Source of the DNA: Pseudonocardia acidicola
Lineage (GTDB): Bacteria; Actinomycetota; Actinomycetes; Mycobacteriales; Pseudonocardiaceae
Assembly (NCBI RefSeq): GCF_012911935.1
Contig: NZ_JAAXLA010000009.1
Location: 1 to 64,000 of the forward strand
Reading direction: 5' to 3'
DNA: 64,000 nt
A program made the translations under genes and the position numbers. Positions 40,990-49,751 of this stretch are shown here, piece by piece (position 1 is the first letter of the stretch; each line of letters opens with the position of its first letter). The notes beneath the pieces are model-generated. The model had not been told where the DNA came from and did not search any database. It saw only the letters and a program-made list of their open reading frames with translations.

Positions 40990-41232
40990 ATGCGCAGCGA
41001 GCGGGTGACCGTGAGCCTGCCGGCCGAACTGGTGGCCGAGGCGCGGGACGCGGTGCGGCGAGGATGTGCGGCCAGCCTGTCGGCCTACGTGGCCGAGGCG
41101 GTCGCCAACCGGCAGTCCAGGGACCGGTCATTGGCCACTCTGGCGGATCTCTACGGCGGTCCGCCGCCACCGGACGAACTGGACGCGGCGCGGCGCTCGC
41201 TGCGCCTGGTTCCACCCGTGGCCGCCGTCTGA
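40990..41232 (+). CDS. Putative ribbon-helix-helix antitoxin
   Basis: An 80-residue protein. The N-terminus RVTVSLPAELVAEARDAV is a ribbon-helix-helix DNA-binding fold with the basic ribbon, followed by SAYVAEAVANRQ and a flexible C-terminal tail likely to bind the toxin. The following gene starts 10 bases after its stop. In the leader the short sequence GAGTA occurs three times (40906, 40975 and 40984), a possible autoregulation site. Type II antitoxin by context. Confidence 0.7.
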   Translation: MRSERVTVSLPAELVAEARDAVRRGCAASLSAYVAEAVANRQSRDRSLATLADLYGGPPPPDELDAARRSLRLVPPVAAV

Positions 41233-41242
41233 TGGGACCGTC

Positions 41243-41635
41243 GTGATCGGCGGGCGGGTGCTCGATGCCACGGCCCTGGCCGCCTTCGCGACCGGACGGC
41301 CGGTGTACGTGCGTGCCCTGGTGTGGGCCGCGGTCGAGGAGAACCTGGTGCTGGCCATCCCGAGCGCAGCGCTGGGCCGGGCCTGGGCACTGCTGTCCCC
41401 GGAACACCACGCGGCCCTGCAGGTGCTGCTCGACCTGCCCAACACCGTCATCGACGAGCTGAGCCCGGCCGTCGCGCAGGAGTCCGGGTTGCTGCTCGCC
41501 GCCTGCGGGCAGGACGACATCGCCGCCGGCCAGGTCGCGTCGTCGGCCCGGCGGCGCGGCTGGCCGGCCGTCACCGGCGAGCCCGGCGCGCTGCGCAAGA
41601 TCGACCACGCCGTCGCCATCGAAGAACTCCCCTGA
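41243..41635 (+). CDS. Putative PIN-like toxin
   Basis: A 130-residue protein. The beginning VIGGRVLDATALAAFATG has the first-strand aspartate of PIN domains, and the end GQDDIAAGQVASSARRRGWP with AVTGEPGAL follows the later acidic strand pattern. The middle is alanine/leucine-rich helix. Similarity is weak, but size, position 10 bases after a ribbon-helix-helix gene, and the short GTG start support a type II toxin (ribonuclease). Catalytic acidic residues should be checked, as the usual glutamate of the second strand is not obvious. Confidence 0.55.
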   Translation: MIGGRVLDATALAAFATGRPVYVRALVWAAVEENLVLAIPSAALGRAWALLSPEHHAALQVLLDLPNTVIDELSPAVAQESGLLLAACGQDDIAAGQVASSARRRGWPAVTGEPGALRKIDHAVAIEELP

Positions 41636-41655
41636 CCGCACGCCGGGGAGCAGCC

Positions 41656-42408
41656 TCAGGCGAGGCGGTCGCGGAGGCGGTCGATCGACGCGTCGTCGAG
41701 TCCGTTGTCGCGTAGCCAGCCGGCCGCGCCGCCGTGGCGCTGATCCAGGGTGGCCAGCACGGTCGCGATGACCTCGGCCCGGGGCAGGTGCGGGGTGAGG
41801 TCATCGGGCATCTCGGTGCCGGCCGCAGTGGTCCACCGCCGGAACATCGCCTCGACCTGTTCCGCCGACAGCGCGTAGTCGGCGATCACGGCCTCCCGGT
41901 GCACACCCACCGTGTCGAGCACGAGGGCGACGAGCACACCGGTGCGATCCTTGCCCGCGGCGCAGTGCACCAGGGCCGGACCGGTCCCCGGCGCGGCGAG
42001 CCTGCGGACGGCCTCGACGACGTTGTCCGGCCGGTCGGCCAGGTAGCCGAGGTAGTGACGCAGCAGCGGATCGCTGTCGTCGCCGGTCTCCGGTAGCGTC
42101 CGGCCCTCCTCGGGGAGGAACGTCAACGCCACCGTCTCGACGCCCGCCCGCGTGATCGCCGTCGGACCGTCCCGGTCGATCTCGCGGGCGGTCCGCAGGT
42201 CGAGCACCAGGCTGAGCCCGTACACCTCGACGAGGTGTGCGACGTCGCCGGGCGTCGCGTAGTGCAGCGAGGCGCTGCGCAGCAGCATCCCGGCCCGGGT
42301 CGTACCGCCGCCGGCGAGGGGGAGCCCGCCGACGTCACGGACGTTGTCCAGGCCCTCCAGCGCGAGCCAGCGGTTGTGGATCCCCTGTCCTGTCACGGCG
42401 TCGGCCAC
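41656..42408 (-). CDS. Tyrosine-protein phosphatase (PtpB-like)
   Basis: A 250-residue phosphatase. It opens with LEGLDNVRDVGGLPLAGGGT, the N-terminal motif of the PtpB/lipid-phosphatase-type family, and has the P-loop HCAAGKDRTG (Cys149, Arg155). The lysine after AAG is typical of the bacterial group that also accepts phosphoserine or phosphoinositides. Related to M. tuberculosis PtpB; whether it is secreted cannot be told, as there is no signal peptide. It is alone, convergent with the toxin-like gene. Confidence 0.88.
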   Translation of the reverse strand: MADAVTGQGIHNRWLALEGLDNVRDVGGLPLAGGGTTRAGMLLRSASLHYATPGDVAHLVEVYGLSLVLDLRTAREIDRDGPTAITRAGVETVALTFLPEEGRTLPETGDDSDPLLRHYLGYLADRPDNVVEAVRRLAAPGTGPALVHCAAGKDRTGVLVALVLDTVGVHREAVIADYALSAEQVEAMFRRWTTAAGTEMPDDLTPHLPRAEVIATVLATLDQRHGGAAGWLRDNGLDDASIDRLRDRLA

Positions 42409-42541
42409 CCCGGCACCGTATCCGCACGCCGCCGTCCGGTGCGTCCGCCCCGACCGGGCTCCCGCCCGCCGGTCGCCCGGCCCGTCTCCCGGGCCGGGCC
42501 ACCGGCACCACCCCGACCGGCACGTCCCGGCGCTCGCCGGG

Positions 42542-42862
42542 TCAGGCGAAGGGACCCGGGTTGAGCACCCGCCGGGACAGCTTCGCGACGATCGGGCCGT
42601 CCGCCTCGCTGGCGGTCTTGACCTTGACCCACTCCGGGTCGGCCATGAACCCCGCCCACTTGTCGGCCATCTCCTGGTAGGAATCGAACTTCATCATGTA
42701 GACGAGCTCGTTGTTGCCGTTGTCGCCGAGCTCGGTCAGGGAGATGAACACGCACTCCATGCCGTGCTTCTCGAACAGCCCGAGCGTGTGGTCCTTGAAC
42801 CGCGTGACCAGCGCCGGCATCCGACCCGGAACCGTCGTGTACTCGCGAATCTCGTAGATCAT
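42542..42862 (-). CDS. NIPSNAP family protein
   Basis: A 106-residue alpha+beta-barrel (dimeric) protein. It starts MIYEIREYTTVPGRMPALVT and has the family pattern FEKHGMECVFISLTELGDNG and NELVYMMKFDSYQEMADKWA. NIPSNAP proteins often sit in aromatic or ester degradation operons, with no known reaction. The ATG at 42862 is chosen because AGGAGGGATCG lies just upstream, giving the exact family start. No catabolic partner is adjacent. Confidence 0.88.
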   Translation of the reverse strand: MIYEIREYTTVPGRMPALVTRFKDHTLGLFEKHGMECVFISLTELGDNGNNELVYMMKFDSYQEMADKWAGFMADPEWVKVKTASEADGPIVAKLSRRVLNPGPFA

Positions 42863-43200
42863 CCTCGATCCCTCCTGTGCGAACCCGCCGGATCGTAAGT
42901 CGCTCCTCGGGCCACCCGATGGTTCATGATCGGACACGTAGCCGCATGACGACGGCGCTCAGCCGTGGCCGGCCCCGCCATTGTGGGCAGTCACCGTCAG
43001 TGATTACCCCATACGATGTACATTAACGGCGCCACTACGCCCGTTCGGCGTAATGCGATCACGCTGCCGGCGACCGGCCCGGTCCTCCTGGGGCCTGGTC
43101 ACCGGGCGGTCCGGGGACCGGGGAAGCCCTGGACCACCAGCGGCGAACGGCGCTTCCGGCCACCCACCGGAGGCGTCGTTCGTCGCTTCGGAGCGCTGGC
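42863..43200. other. Intergenic region
   Basis: No coding frame is convincing. A comparatively AT-rich patch (about 42995-43060, containing ATACGATGTACATTAACGGC) stands out and could be the promoter of the NIPSNAP gene on the minus strand. No clear terminator for soxR is visible. Confidence 0.5.
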
Positions 43201-43671
43201 TCAGACGCCCTGCGCCGGAGTGCGCCGCAGCGCCGGCGGCAGCAGCCTCGCGCCGCCGCCGTGCGCGGCGACCCGGTCGTCGGGGTTCCACAGCCGGCAT
43301 CGGGCCAGCGACAGGCAGCCGCAGCCGATGCAGGAGTCCAGCCCGTCGCGCAGGGCGACCAGCGCCTCGATCTGCTCGTCGAGCCGGCCGCGCCAGGCGC
43401 GGGAGAGCCGGGTCCAGTCGGCCTTGGTCGGGGTGCGGCTCCCGGGCAGCCGGTCGAGCGCCTCGCGCACGTCGTCCAGCCCCACGCCGATGGCCCGGGC
43501 CGCCCGGATGAAGGCCAGCCGGCGCAGTACGCCGCGCTCGTAACGCCGCTGCCCGCCCGGGGTCCGGGCGGCCTGCACCAGTCCCGCGCGCTCGTAGTAG
43601 CGCAACGCCGAGTGCGGGAAGCCGCTGCGCTCGACGACCTCCCCGATGCTCAGCAGATCTTTCGCGTCCAC
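43201..43671 (-). CDS. soxR: Redox-sensing MerR-type regulator SoxR
   Basis: A 156-residue regulator. The MerR DNA-binding part reads LSIGEVVERSGFPHSALRYY; the [2Fe-2S] cluster ligands are Cys114, 117, 119 and 125 in CIGCGCLSLARC, spaced exactly as in SoxR. In actinobacteria SoxR is activated by redox-cycling compounds and controls a few nearby genes, not soxS. A matching operator lies just upstream, and the divergent gene behind it is a broken SDR, so its local target may be lost. Confidence 0.93.
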   Translation of the reverse strand: MDAKDLLSIGEVVERSGFPHSALRYYERAGLVQAARTPGGQRRYERGVLRRLAFIRAARAIGVGLDDVREALDRLPGSRTPTKADWTRLSRAWRGRLDEQIEALVALRDGLDSCIGCGCLSLARCRLWNPDDRVAAHGGGARLLPPALRRTPAQGV

Positions 43672-43694
43672 CCGGAATCCCCGCGCCCCCGTGA

Positions 43695-43712
43695 CCTGAA
43701 GCTGACTTCAGC
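43695..43712. promoter_or_regulatory. SoxR operator
   Basis: CCTGAAGCTGACTTCAGC is an 18-bp near-palindrome with core TGAAG-ctga-CTTCA, closely matching the SoxR consensus CCTCAAGTTAACTTGAGG. It lies between soxR and the divergent SDR gene, in the position expected for a SoxR-controlled promoter. Confidence 0.7.
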
Positions 43713-43727
43713 TCACATGGTAGGCAG

Positions 43728-44306
43728 ATGAGTACGGCAATCGGCACCGGAGCAGCTCGGGGCTTCGGTCTCGCTCTCACCGCCGGCCTGACCGCGCACG
43801 GCTGGACCGTTGTCGTCGACGCCTGCGACGCAGCCCGGCTGCACGCCGCCACCGCCGGCCTGCACCGCTCCGAGCTCGTCGTGGCCGTCCCCCGGGACGT
43901 CCCGACCCGCCCACCGGGCCGAAGTGGTCGCTGCCGCCGCCCGCACCGGCGGACTCGTCCTGCTCGTGCACAACGCCGGCGAGCTGGGCCCGAGTCCACT
44001 GCCCACACCGGCCGACCACCCCTCGACGCACTGCGGGCGGTGTTCGAGACCACGCTGTTCGCACCGATCGCCCTCACCCGGCTCGCGTTGCCGTTGCTCG
44101 GGGCGGCGAGCGCACCCACCGTCGTGACCATCAGTTCCGACGCAGCCGTCGAGGCCTACCCGGGCAGGGGTGGATACGACTCCGGCAAGGCGGCGCTGGA
44201 CCAGTTCGCGGCGGTGCTCGCGGTCGAGCAGGCCTACGCGGCGGCGCTCGCGCGGCACTACCTCCGGCACGAGTTCGGCGACTCCTGCCTGCTGCTACGC
44301 CGCTGA
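43728..44306 (+). pseudogene. Frameshifted short-chain dehydrogenase next to soxR
   Basis: The outer frame gives TGAARGFGLALTAGLTAHGW (a Rossmann start close to TGxxxGxG) and later FETTLFAPIALTRLALPLLG, VVTISSDAAVEAYPG and YDSGKAALDQFAAVLAVEQ with a YxxxK-like active site. Between about 43905 and 44025 the protein-like sequence (HRAEVVAAAARTGGLVLLVH, then NAGELGPSPLPTPADHP) is in another frame, so two shifts, roughly compensating, destroy the central beta-strand region. The C-terminal part after LAVEQ does not resemble SDRs. Probably a former SoxR target, now inactive. Confidence 0.75.
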
Positions 44307-44585
44307 CCGGCGTCATCCTGCGCGGATGACCACCGGTCGCCCAGGGTGACCGTTCGTCGACAGCTCGGCGGTTCAGTAACAATCTCATCTACGAGGTGAG
44401 CGGCCCCCAGGCAGCGCCGACATGCATGGACGCCACTTGTGAGCGCCCGTTGACCTTCCGTAATCTCGCTCCGCAGTCGTCACGATCCGATCACGAGCGA
44501 GCATCGAGCCGGACTCCCCAGCCGGTTCACCGGACCCCCGACCGGTTGCCCGCCCGCGGATCGCCCGAACGCGGAAGGACAGGTC

Positions 44586-45437
44586 TTGGCAGGTCACCGC
44601 TCCCCCAGCGGCAGACGTGTGCCGGCGGTCCCGGCCCCGAACCGGACCGCACCCCGGCACCATGCTGCCCGCACACCGGCAATCGCCGGTGCGTCACCGC
44701 GTCGTACCGTCGCCAACACGACCGCGGCGGTCGGCGCCGCGGTAGGTGTCGTCGCCACCGGTGCGTTCGCCGTCGTCGTACCCACCCCGTTGGACGGCAC
44801 CTCGACCACGGCCGACGCCGCGGAGGGCATCGGCCCGGCCGCGCTGGCCGCCAACGCCACGACGCTCGCCCCGAGCCAGGGCGGCGCGCACGCCGCGAGC
44901 GGCGGGTACCTCACCCCGGTCGCGTTCATCACCGGCGCCGACAACACGACGAACGACCCCCCGGCCGGGCAGGACCCCAGCCTCGCGTCGCTCGACAAGG
45001 CCGGCAAGCTGGCCGACCAGATCGCCGCGATGCACGCGCAGGCCGCACAGGAGCAGGCCGCGCAGGACCGCCTGAACGCTGTGATCGCGACCGGCGGGAT
45101 CGACGGCTGGATCGCCGAGGCGCTGAACATCATGGACCTGCCGCAGTCGCTGGCCCCGGGCGTCAAGAAGATCATCATGGCTGAGTCCGGCGGCAACCCG
45201 CGGGCCATCAACAACTGGGACGCCAACGCGCAGCGTGGGACCCCGTCGCAGGGGCTCATGCAGGTGATCCCGTCGACGTTCCGGGCGTACGTGGCCCCGA
45301 GCCTGGCCGGTCGGCCGATCACCGACCCGGTCGCCAACATCACGGCCGGGGTCCGGTACATGATCGCCAACTACGGCATCGCCACCGTGAAGGCGGGTGG
45401 GCGCAGCAACGGCGCGGGCAGCTACATCGGCTACTGA
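44586..45437 (+). CDS. Secreted lytic transglycosylase (SLT domain)
   Basis: A 283-residue protein. A basic N-terminus and one hydrophobic segment (residues about 48-66) act as signal or anchor; a low-complexity alanine/glutamine region follows, then the SLT domain from about 170. The catalytic glutamate is Glu200 in IIMAESGGNP, followed by SQGLMQVIPSTFRAY and ITAGVRYMIANYG. It cleaves the MurNAc-GlcNAc bond in peptidoglycan. The start is TTG with GGAAGGACAGG upstream. The ~280-base leader may carry control elements, but I could not identify a known riboswitch there. Confidence 0.88.
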   Translation: MAGHRSPSGRRVPAVPAPNRTAPRHHAARTPAIAGASPRRTVANTTAAVGAAVGVVATGAFAVVVPTPLDGTSTTADAAEGIGPAALAANATTLAPSQGGAHAASGGYLTPVAFITGADNTTNDPPAGQDPSLASLDKAGKLADQIAAMHAQAAQEQAAQDRLNAVIATGGIDGWIAEALNIMDLPQSLAPGVKKIIMAESGGNPRAINNWDANAQRGTPSQGLMQVIPSTFRAYVAPSLAGRPITDPVANITAGVRYMIANYGIATVKAGGRSNGAGSYIGY

Positions 45438-45484
45438 GCCGACGGGTCACCCGGGGACCAGATCCCCGAAGCCACCCCGCTGCG

Positions 45485-46396
45485 TCACGTCGTCGCCCGC
45501 AGCAGAGTGCGCACGGCCTCGGTCGCGGCGTCGATGCCGGAAGCCCGGATCTCGGCGCCGCTCGTGGGGCCGGTGACCCCGACGGCGACCACGGTCCGGT
45601 CCGAACTCGGCACGGCGAACTGCAGTTCGCGGCGACCGGGCTTGGACAACGGAAGCCAGCCCCACGGCCGGTGGTCGACCGGATCGGTGACGAGGTCCGG
45701 GCCGGGGACCGCGGCCGTCTGGACCGAGACCAGGTCCCGGTAGAAGAACTCGTGGGTGTGCTCGTCGCTGCGCTTGCCGGTGAGCACATCCTGCCGGCAG
45801 TGGAACACCGCCAGGTGACAGCGCGTCGGGCACAGCACCGTGACCTCGTACGCGGTGAACCGCCAGATGCCGTCCAACCCGATCGCGGATCGCGTCGTCA
45901 CCACCGGCGAGTAGACGATCAGCGGGCTGTTGTCCCGGCGGCTGAGCCAGTTCATCCCCTGCAGTACCCCGACCGGATCCCAGAACGTCCCGGCCGGCAC
46001 GATGTCGTCGCCGGCGAGGCCCAGCGCGGTCAACGCGCGCCGTTGGATCTCGATGAGGTGCCCGGCGAGCGCGGCGTCCATCTCCTCGTCCGACGGCCGC
46101 GGCGACACGTCACCGACGTGGCGTTCGTAGCCTGCGCGCCTCGCCACGGCCAGCCCTCCGGCGATGGCACCCAGCCCGGCCAGCACGAGGGCCGCGGTCG
46201 GCGCCACCTGCACCATGGCGATGAGCGCGAACAGCAGCAGCAGGTCGGAGATCCCACCGATCACCTGGTAATTCGCGCGGATGCGCGGGTCCGGCGGCCG
46301 CCGGAAGTACCGGCCGTACCACCGGGCCCCGCCAGGGTTCTGCGGTGCTCGGCGCGGCCCGACCAGCGACCACAGCAGCAGGAGCACGTCGGGCAC
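45485..46396 (-). CDS. Hypothetical membrane-associated protein
   Basis: A 303-residue protein not recognised as a named family. One or two hydrophobic segments lie near the N-terminus (DLLLLFALIAMVQVAPTAAL and ALVLAGLGAIAGGLAVARRA), the rest is soluble. The soluble part has mixed beta-strand character (NSPLIVYSPVVTTRSAIGLD, FTAYEVTVLCPTRCHLAVFH) with a cysteine pair and FFYRDLVSVQT, recalling proteins that bind a lipid or present a beta-sandwich at the membrane. It converges on the transglycosylase gene. Function unknown. Confidence 0.65.
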   Translation of the reverse strand: MPDVLLLLWSLVGPRRAPQNPGGARWYGRYFRRPPDPRIRANYQVIGGISDLLLLFALIAMVQVAPTAALVLAGLGAIAGGLAVARRAGYERHVGDVSPRPSDEEMDAALAGHLIEIQRRALTALGLAGDDIVPAGTFWDPVGVLQGMNWLSRRDNSPLIVYSPVVTTRSAIGLDGIWRFTAYEVTVLCPTRCHLAVFHCRQDVLTGKRSDEHTHEFFYRDLVSVQTAAVPGPDLVTDPVDHRPWGWLPLSKPGRRELQFAVPSSDRTVVAVGVTGPTSGAEIRASGIDAATEAVRTLLRATT

Positions 46397-46720
46397 CTCT
46401 CGTCGGCCCCACGCGGTACGCCCGTGTCGTCGCCGGAGGAGCGGGTGATCTGTGGGGTGAACCTCGGCTGATCGGCGACGAACGTTTCCTTCACTCCGGC
46501 GACCTGTCCGTTTTCAGTCCTTCGGCCCAGTCCGCCGAATATCGCGGCCACCCGCCTGCTTCGTCCGGAAATGGGCAGGTCATCTCGCATACTGGCAACG
46601 GACGGTCACCGAGCGGGGCACCTGGGCGAACGGTCAGTGACCGGCCGATGTCATCATGGGGCGGGGTCCCGGCGGAGCCCCGCACGCCGTGCCGACCATG
46701 CAGCGGAGGACCGACACCGG
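46397..46720. other. Divergent intergenic region
   Basis: The 324 bases between the hypothetical membrane protein and the acyltransferase hold the divergent promoters. A modestly AT-richer patch lies at 46470-46560. No dyad or RNA structure stands out. Confidence 0.5.
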
Positions 46721-48763
46721 ATGACGCAGGTTCCACCGACGGCATCCGGCTCCCCCGCCACGGCGTTGCACGCAGGCACCGGCGAACGCCGGTTCCGGCC
46801 CGAACTGCAGGGGCTGCGCGCGCTCGCCGTGACGCTCGTGGTGATCTACCACGTCTGGTTCGACCGGATCTCCGGTGGCGTCGACGTCTTCTTCCTCATC
46901 TCGGGCTTCCTGATCACCGGGCAGCTCGTCCGCGCGGCCGAGCGGGGCCCGATCAGGTTCCGCGCGATGTGGGGCCGTCAGATCACCCGGCTGTTCCCAG
47001 CGGCACTGACGGTGCTGCTCGCGACCGTGATCGCCGGCATGTTCCTGCTTCCCGAGGCGCGCTGGTTGCAGACCGTGCGTGAGGTCGTCGCCTCGGTCTT
47101 CTTCCTGGAGAACTGGCGGCTGGCCGCGGCGTCGGTCGACTACGCCGCCCAGCACAACACCGCCAGTGTGGTCCAGCACTTCTGGTCGTTGTCGATCCAG
47201 GTGCAGTTCTACGTCGTGTGGCCGCTGCTGGTGGCGCTCGTCGCGCTGGTCGCCCGGGAGGCGCGCGACCGGCTGCGCGGATACCTCACCGTGACGCTGA
47301 TCGGCGTCCTCGTCGCCTCGCTGTCCTTCTCGGTCGCCCTGACGATCACCAACCAGCCGCTGGCCTACTTCCACTCGCTCACCCGGGCCTGGGAGTTCGC
47401 GCTCGGCGGACTACTCGCGCTGGTCATCAACGCGATCGTGCTGGCCCGCCGGGTGCGGATCGCGATCGGCTGGATCGGCGTGATCGGGCTGCTGTCCTGC
47501 GGGATGGTGCTGCAGGTCGGCCGCATCTTCCCCGGCTACGCCGCGCTGTGGCCGACCGTGTGCGCCGGGCTGGTCATCCTGGCCGGCGCGACCGGCAGCG
47601 CGCACGGGGTGGACCGGGTCCTGAGCAGCCGCTCGATGCATCACCTCGGCGACGTCAGCTACGCGCTGTACCTGTGGCACTGGCCGGTGCTGCTGTTCTT
47701 CCTCGTCGTCAGTGGGCAGGCGACGGTCGGCCCCGGTGCCGGGGCGGTGATCATCGCCATCTCGCTGGTCCTCGCCGTGCTCACCTACCACCTCGTCGAG
47801 GAGCCGGTGCGGCGGGCGTCGTTCGGGATCCGCGCGCAGTACCGGCTGGGCGCGCTGTCGATGGCCGTCGTGCTGCTGGCCGCCGGGATCTGGCAGTTCG
47901 CTGCGGGGCAGCGGGCCCACGACCTGTCGGCCGCGGGCGACGCCGATCATCCCGGTGCAGTCGCCCGCCTCGACGGCTTCAGCTATGCGGGCAGGACGGA
48001 CGCGCCCCTGGTGCCCCCGATGGTCACCGTGACCGAGGACTGGGCTCAGAAGGCCGGCGCCTGGGACTGCGCCGCGTCCGCTCACGACACGGAGCTGGAG
48101 GTCTGCTCGCAGGCCATGCCGGCGCCGCCGGAGCGGCGGATCGTCGTCGTCGGCGACTCACACGCCCAGCAGTACATCGCCGCGCTCGAACCGATCGCCG
48201 CCAAGCGGAACTGGCAGCTGATCTCCATGCTCCGCGGGGCCTGCCCGTTCTCCACCGTCTCCGAGACCGACCCCGTCAACGAGGGCTGTGTGCAGTGGAA
48301 CGCCGCGGCGGCCGACGAGATCGCCGACCTACGGCCTGATGCGGTGTTCACCCTCGCCACCCGTGACGTGCGAGCCGGGCTGACCGAGCAGACCCCGCCC
48401 GGGTTCGTCGAACAGTGGCGGCGGATGAACGACCTGGGCATCCGGGTGATCGCGGTCCGGGACAACCCGCGCTTCGACTTCTCCCCGCCCGACTGCATCC
48501 AGCAGCACGGCCGCGGTGCCCCCGAGTGCGGAATCGCGCGCGACGCCGTCTTCTCGCCGGTGGCGCCGTACGCGCAGATCCCGGATGTGCCACCGAACGT
48601 CTCGTTCCTCGACTTCACCGACTACCTGTGCGACGACCGGTTCTGTCCCGCCGAGATCGGCAACGTGCTGGTGTACATGGACTTCAACCACCTGACGGCG
48701 ACCTACCTGACGTCGATGGCGCCGTTCGTGGAGCAGGAGCTGAACGCCGCGCTGGGCTGGTGA
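46721..48763 (+). CDS. Acyltransferase 3 family protein with SGNH domain (OafA-like)
   Basis: A 680-residue protein. Residues about 25-400 form ten or more helices of the acyltransferase-3 family, starting RFRPELQGLRALAVTLVVIY with the conserved His44 and GGVDVFFLISGFLITG. After a hinge (about 430-480) the extracytoplasmic SGNH-hydrolase domain has VVVGDSHAQQYIAAL (serine) and DFNHLTATYLTSMAPF (histidine), plus cysteines CQ and CxxxxC pairs. OafA/OatA-type enzymes move acyl groups onto cell-wall or surface glycans. Start ATG 46721 has GGAGG 13 bases upstream. Substrate unknown. Confidence 0.9.
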   Translation: MTQVPPTASGSPATALHAGTGERRFRPELQGLRALAVTLVVIYHVWFDRISGGVDVFFLISGFLITGQLVRAAERGPIRFRAMWGRQITRLFPAALTVLLATVIAGMFLLPEARWLQTVREVVASVFFLENWRLAAASVDYAAQHNTASVVQHFWSLSIQVQFYVVWPLLVALVALVAREARDRLRGYLTVTLIGVLVASLSFSVALTITNQPLAYFHSLTRAWEFALGGLLALVINAIVLARRVRIAIGWIGVIGLLSCGMVLQVGRIFPGYAALWPTVCAGLVILAGATGSAHGVDRVLSSRSMHHLGDVSYALYLWHWPVLLFFLVVSGQATVGPGAGAVIIAISLVLAVLTYHLVEEPVRRASFGIRAQYRLGALSMAVVLLAAGIWQFAAGQRAHDLSAAGDADHPGAVARLDGFSYAGRTDAPLVPPMVTVTEDWAQKAGAWDCAASAHDTELEVCSQAMPAPPERRIVVVGDSHAQQYIAALEPIAAKRNWQLISMLRGACPFSTVSETDPVNEGCVQWNAAAADEIADLRPDAVFTLATRDVRAGLTEQTPPGFVEQWRRMNDLGIRVIAVRDNPRFDFSPPDCIQQHGRGAPECGIARDAVFSPVAPYAQIPDVPPNVSFLDFTDYLCDDRFCPAEIGNVLVYMDFNHLTATYLTSMAPFVEQELNAALGW

Positions 48764-48807
48764 GCCCGTCTCGGACCGGCCGGGCTGCCAGAGCCGCCAC
48801 CATCCGG

Positions 48808-48870
48808 CGCCGAATTCTGCGATGTGGCAGTCGGCGTGACCGGGCGGGTGCCGTAGTGCAGCGTTCGGCG
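48808..48870. repeat. 63-bp palindromic repeat, copy C
   Basis: Arms CGCCGAATTCTGCG (48808-48821) and TGCAGCGTTCGGCG (48857-48870) pair at 11 Watson-Crick positions plus two G-T wobbles out of 14. It lies 45 bases after the acyltransferase stop and 17 bases from the end of the convergent S4-domain gene. Confidence 0.85.
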
Positions 48871-48886
48871 GGTTTGCACTGCGGGT

Positions 48887-49129
48887 TCAGGCGCCGGGGT
48901 CACGCGGCGCGACCGGGCGGGCCCGCCGCTCACCCACCGCGACCACGTCGCCGGCCCGCAGCTGTGCCCCGCGGCGGGTCTCCAACCGGCCGTTGAGCAG
49001 CACCTGCTCGGCCTCCAGCAGCTCCCGGGCATGCCCGCCGTCCTCGGCGATCCCGGCCAGCTTGAGGAACTGACCGAGGCGGATCGGCTCCTCGGCGATC
49101 TCGACGTCCTGGATCGGGGCCTTCGACAT
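48887..49129 (-). CDS. S4 RNA-binding domain protein
   Basis: An 80-residue protein that is essentially one S4 domain: IRLGQFLKLAGIAEDGGHAR, LLEAEQVLLNGRLETRRGAQ and LRAGDVVAVG. The closest type is the YaaA/RluB-end S4-like proteins that bind RNA or ribosome parts. Function is unknown in actinobacteria. The ATG is at the family start. Upstream on the same strand is the decayed SARP regulator. Confidence 0.85.
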   Translation of the reverse strand: MSKAPIQDVEIAEEPIRLGQFLKLAGIAEDGGHARELLEAEQVLLNGRLETRRGAQLRAGDVVAVGERRARPVAPRDPGA

Positions 49130-49139
49130 GGGTCCATCA

Positions 49140-49690
49140 TGTCCGGTCCCGCCCGCGACGCGGCGCCGCGGTCACCGCGCCGGGCCAGTGCGCGCATGAG
49201 CAGGCAGTTCCCGGTCTCCGACAGCGGGTCCTGCGCGATCAGCGCGCGGGCGCTGCGATCGGCACCGGCCAGCTCGGTGGCCCCAGCTGCAGGCATGCCT
49301 CGGCGTAGCAGGCCAGCGCCCGGCGGTGCCCGTACGCCAGTTCCTCGCAACGCTGCTCGACCCACGGATCGTCGAAGTCGGACAGGAACCGGCGCTGGGT
49401 GACGAACAGCGCGCTCAGCGCCTGCGTCCAGGCCCGGCGCCGGTCGTGCAGGGCGGTTGCCGCCTCGGCGCGGTGCAGCGCGGCGTCGGCCACCGCGGCG
49501 TCGATGATCGAACCGGGCGGCAGCACCAGTTGCAGGCTGCTCCCGCCGCGGATCTCGGCGGGCGCGAGGACGGCCCGCGCCTTCGACAGCAGGGCGGTGA
49601 ACGTCGCGGGCGCACCGGGCCCGGACGCCGCGAAGCGGCCGTGGAGGCCCGTGGTGTGCGAACCGGTGCAGCCGCCCCGGCCGGCTGATC
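49140..49690 (-). pseudogene. Decayed SARP/AfsR-type regulator (BTAD region)
   Basis: One frame gives APATFTALLSKARAVLAPAE, GGSSLQLVLPPGSIIDAAVA and RRRAWTQALSALFVTQRRFL, ending EELAYGHRRALACYAEACLQ; after a frame change near 49260 the other frame gives ADRSARALIAQDPLSETGNC and LLMRALARRGDRGAA. Together these are the end of the winged helix and the bacterial transcriptional activation (BTAD) helices of a SARP. The N-terminal DNA-binding part is missing. A dead secondary-metabolism-type activator. Confidence 0.75.
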
Positions 49691-49751
49691 TTCCGGGCAG
49701 GCCGGGGCGGCACCCCCTCCCCCACCGGCACGGTGCTGTTCCGTGCCGGAG

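Noticed and set aside
38066-41008. 980-codon open frame on the plus strand, opposite two acyl-CoA dehydrogenases
   Set aside because: It is the antisense shadow of two clearly recognisable genes; its composition (valine/glycine/arginine/histidine-rich without motifs) is typical of high-GC shadow frames. The same applies to long frames at 35227-37350 (minus), 58796-60919 (plus), 29392-31011 (plus) and 15052-16521 (minus).
44307-44585. Possible c-di-AMP (ydaO-type) riboswitch in the transglycosylase leader
   Set aside because: Actinobacterial cell-wall hydrolase genes often have one, but I could not find the conserved core elements of that riboswitch in this leader.
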